From an uncultured Thalassolituus sp. (GTDB lineage Bacteria > Pseudomonadota > Gammaproteobacteria > Pseudomonadales > Oceanobacteraceae), in the NCBI GenBank assembly GCA_913061435.1, contig CAJXUK010000002.1, forward strand, positions 62,001 through 126,000: a DNA stretch of 64,000 nucleotides, given 5' to 3'. Each line of letters opens with the position of its first letter. Positions within the stretch are counted from its first letter, which is position 1. The notes under the pieces are model-generated. The model ran no database searches. It was not told the origin of the DNA and saw only the letters and a list, made by a program, of their open reading frames with translations. Position numbers and translations under genes: made by a program. Shown one piece after another: positions 63,644 through 64,000 of this stretch.

Positions 63644-64000
63644 ATGGCTGAAGAGGAAGAAGAAGTCTGTGAATGCCCCGCCGGCATACCTGCATGGGTA
63701 ATGACCTTTGCCGATCTCATGTCTCTGCTTATGTGCTTTTTTGTGCTGCTATTATCTTTTGCAGAAATAGACGCAATGAAGTTTAAACGCTTGGCAGGTG
63801 AGTTACGTCAAGCGTTTGGTGTGCAAACAGAGGTAAGAGCAGACGATCCACCAAAAGGCACCAGTGTTATTGCACGCCATTTTAGCCCAGCAACCCCAGA
63901 ACCCACACCCATTAACGAGGTTAGGCAAAAAACCAACGACATCTCGCAAAGCAGCTTAGAGGTTCTTTGCCAAGATGAAATCACCCAGCAAGAAGAACGC
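63644..64000 (+). CDS. pomB: Flagellar motor stator protein PomB/MotB, 5' part (runs off window)
   Basis: 119 codons are visible from ATG 63644, with GGAG nine bases upstream and six bases after the pomA stop. An acidic/Cys N-terminus (EEEEEVCECPAG) leads into the single membrane helix WVMTFADLMSLLMCFFVLLLSF, whose Asp is the ion-binding residue. The plug and linker follow; the OmpA-like peptidoglycan domain lies beyond the window. Confidence 0.93.
   Translation, partial: MAEEEEEVCECPAGIPAWVMTFADLMSLLMCFFVLLLSFAEIDAMKFKRLAGELRQAFGVQTEVRADDPPKGTSVIARHFSPATPEPTPINEVRQKTNDISQSSLEVLCQDEITQQEER

Overview
The window reads as core chromosome of a marine gammaproteobacterium, probably Oceanospirillales-like (Bermanella/Oleispira/Thalassolituus type). 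Base composition is moderate to slightly AT-rich. Several clusters are classic for gammaproteobacteria: hfq-hflX-hflK-hflC-hisZ-purA behind miaA-mutL-amidase-tsaE-nnr, divergent queG, hslV-hslU, and xseB-ispA-dxs beside pomA-pomB. The genus guess is inference from gene order and protein similarity recalled from memory. I see no rRNA, tRNA, CRISPR array, prophage, insertion sequence or replication origin. Coding density is high, and most gene ends carry strong intrinsic terminators.

Region by region. 1-9.1 kb: 3' end of pgi, an acetyl-CoA acetyltransferase, a DUF962 membrane protein, a MATE exporter, a DUF481 outer-membrane protein, a 2H phosphoesterase, a YqaA-like membrane protein, an Smr-domain protein, and ilvA divergent from rpiA. 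9.2-15.3 kb: a tight run ydbH-ynbE-ydbL-lemA-M48 protease, which joins an AsmA-like inter-membrane lipid-transport bridge to a LemA/metalloprotease pair. 15.3-20.0 kb: a thiamine uptake and salvage operon on the minus strand (TonB receptor, thiamine-binding protein, PnuC-type permease, small-molecule kinase) behind a clear TPP riboswitch. 20.1-24.5 kb: small and hypothetical genes and a lipoprotein penicillin-acylase-family hydrolase. 24.5-37 kb: the purA...nnr minus-strand block, with a strong terminator separating hflC from hisZ-purA. 37-41.7 kb: queG, serB, a small helical protein, a YtjB/AhpA membrane protein fused to a degenerate nucleotide-cyclase domain, and an FAH-family hydrolase. 41.9-43.7 kb: a PAS-PAS-GGDEF diguanylate cyclase broken by one in-frame TAA. 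43.7-46.7 kb: a D-2-hydroxyglutarate-dehydrogenase-like flavoprotein divergent from serA. 46.8-49.6 kb: two divergent LPP20-type lipoproteins and an exported transglutaminase-like protein. 49.7-57.4 kb: gloC-like hydrolase, a small unknown gene, rpmE, priA, DUF971, hslUV, a FabA-like dehydratase, and an FtsN-like SPOR protein. 57.4-64 kb: pgpA, a membrane zinc protease, ribA, dxs-ispA-xseB, and pomA with the start of pomB, which runs off the window.

Genes that work together: serA, serB and the flavoprotein form a serine-synthesis set in which the dehydrogenase can recycle D-2-hydroxyglutarate made by SerA. The riboswitch operon handles thiamine import and rephosphorylation. ydbH/ynbE/ydbL serve outer-membrane lipid homeostasis. 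hflK/hflC, hslU/hslV and the two M48/YugP-type proteases are proteolysis and quality-control functions. dxs/ispA lead to isoprenoids.

The best leads for something new are the interrupted diguanylate cyclase, the LPP20/LPP20/transglutaminase cluster, the pseudo-cyclase fusion next to serB, the YdbH-YnbE-YdbL-LemA-M48 linkage, and a recurring pattern of short tandem duplications at stop codons.
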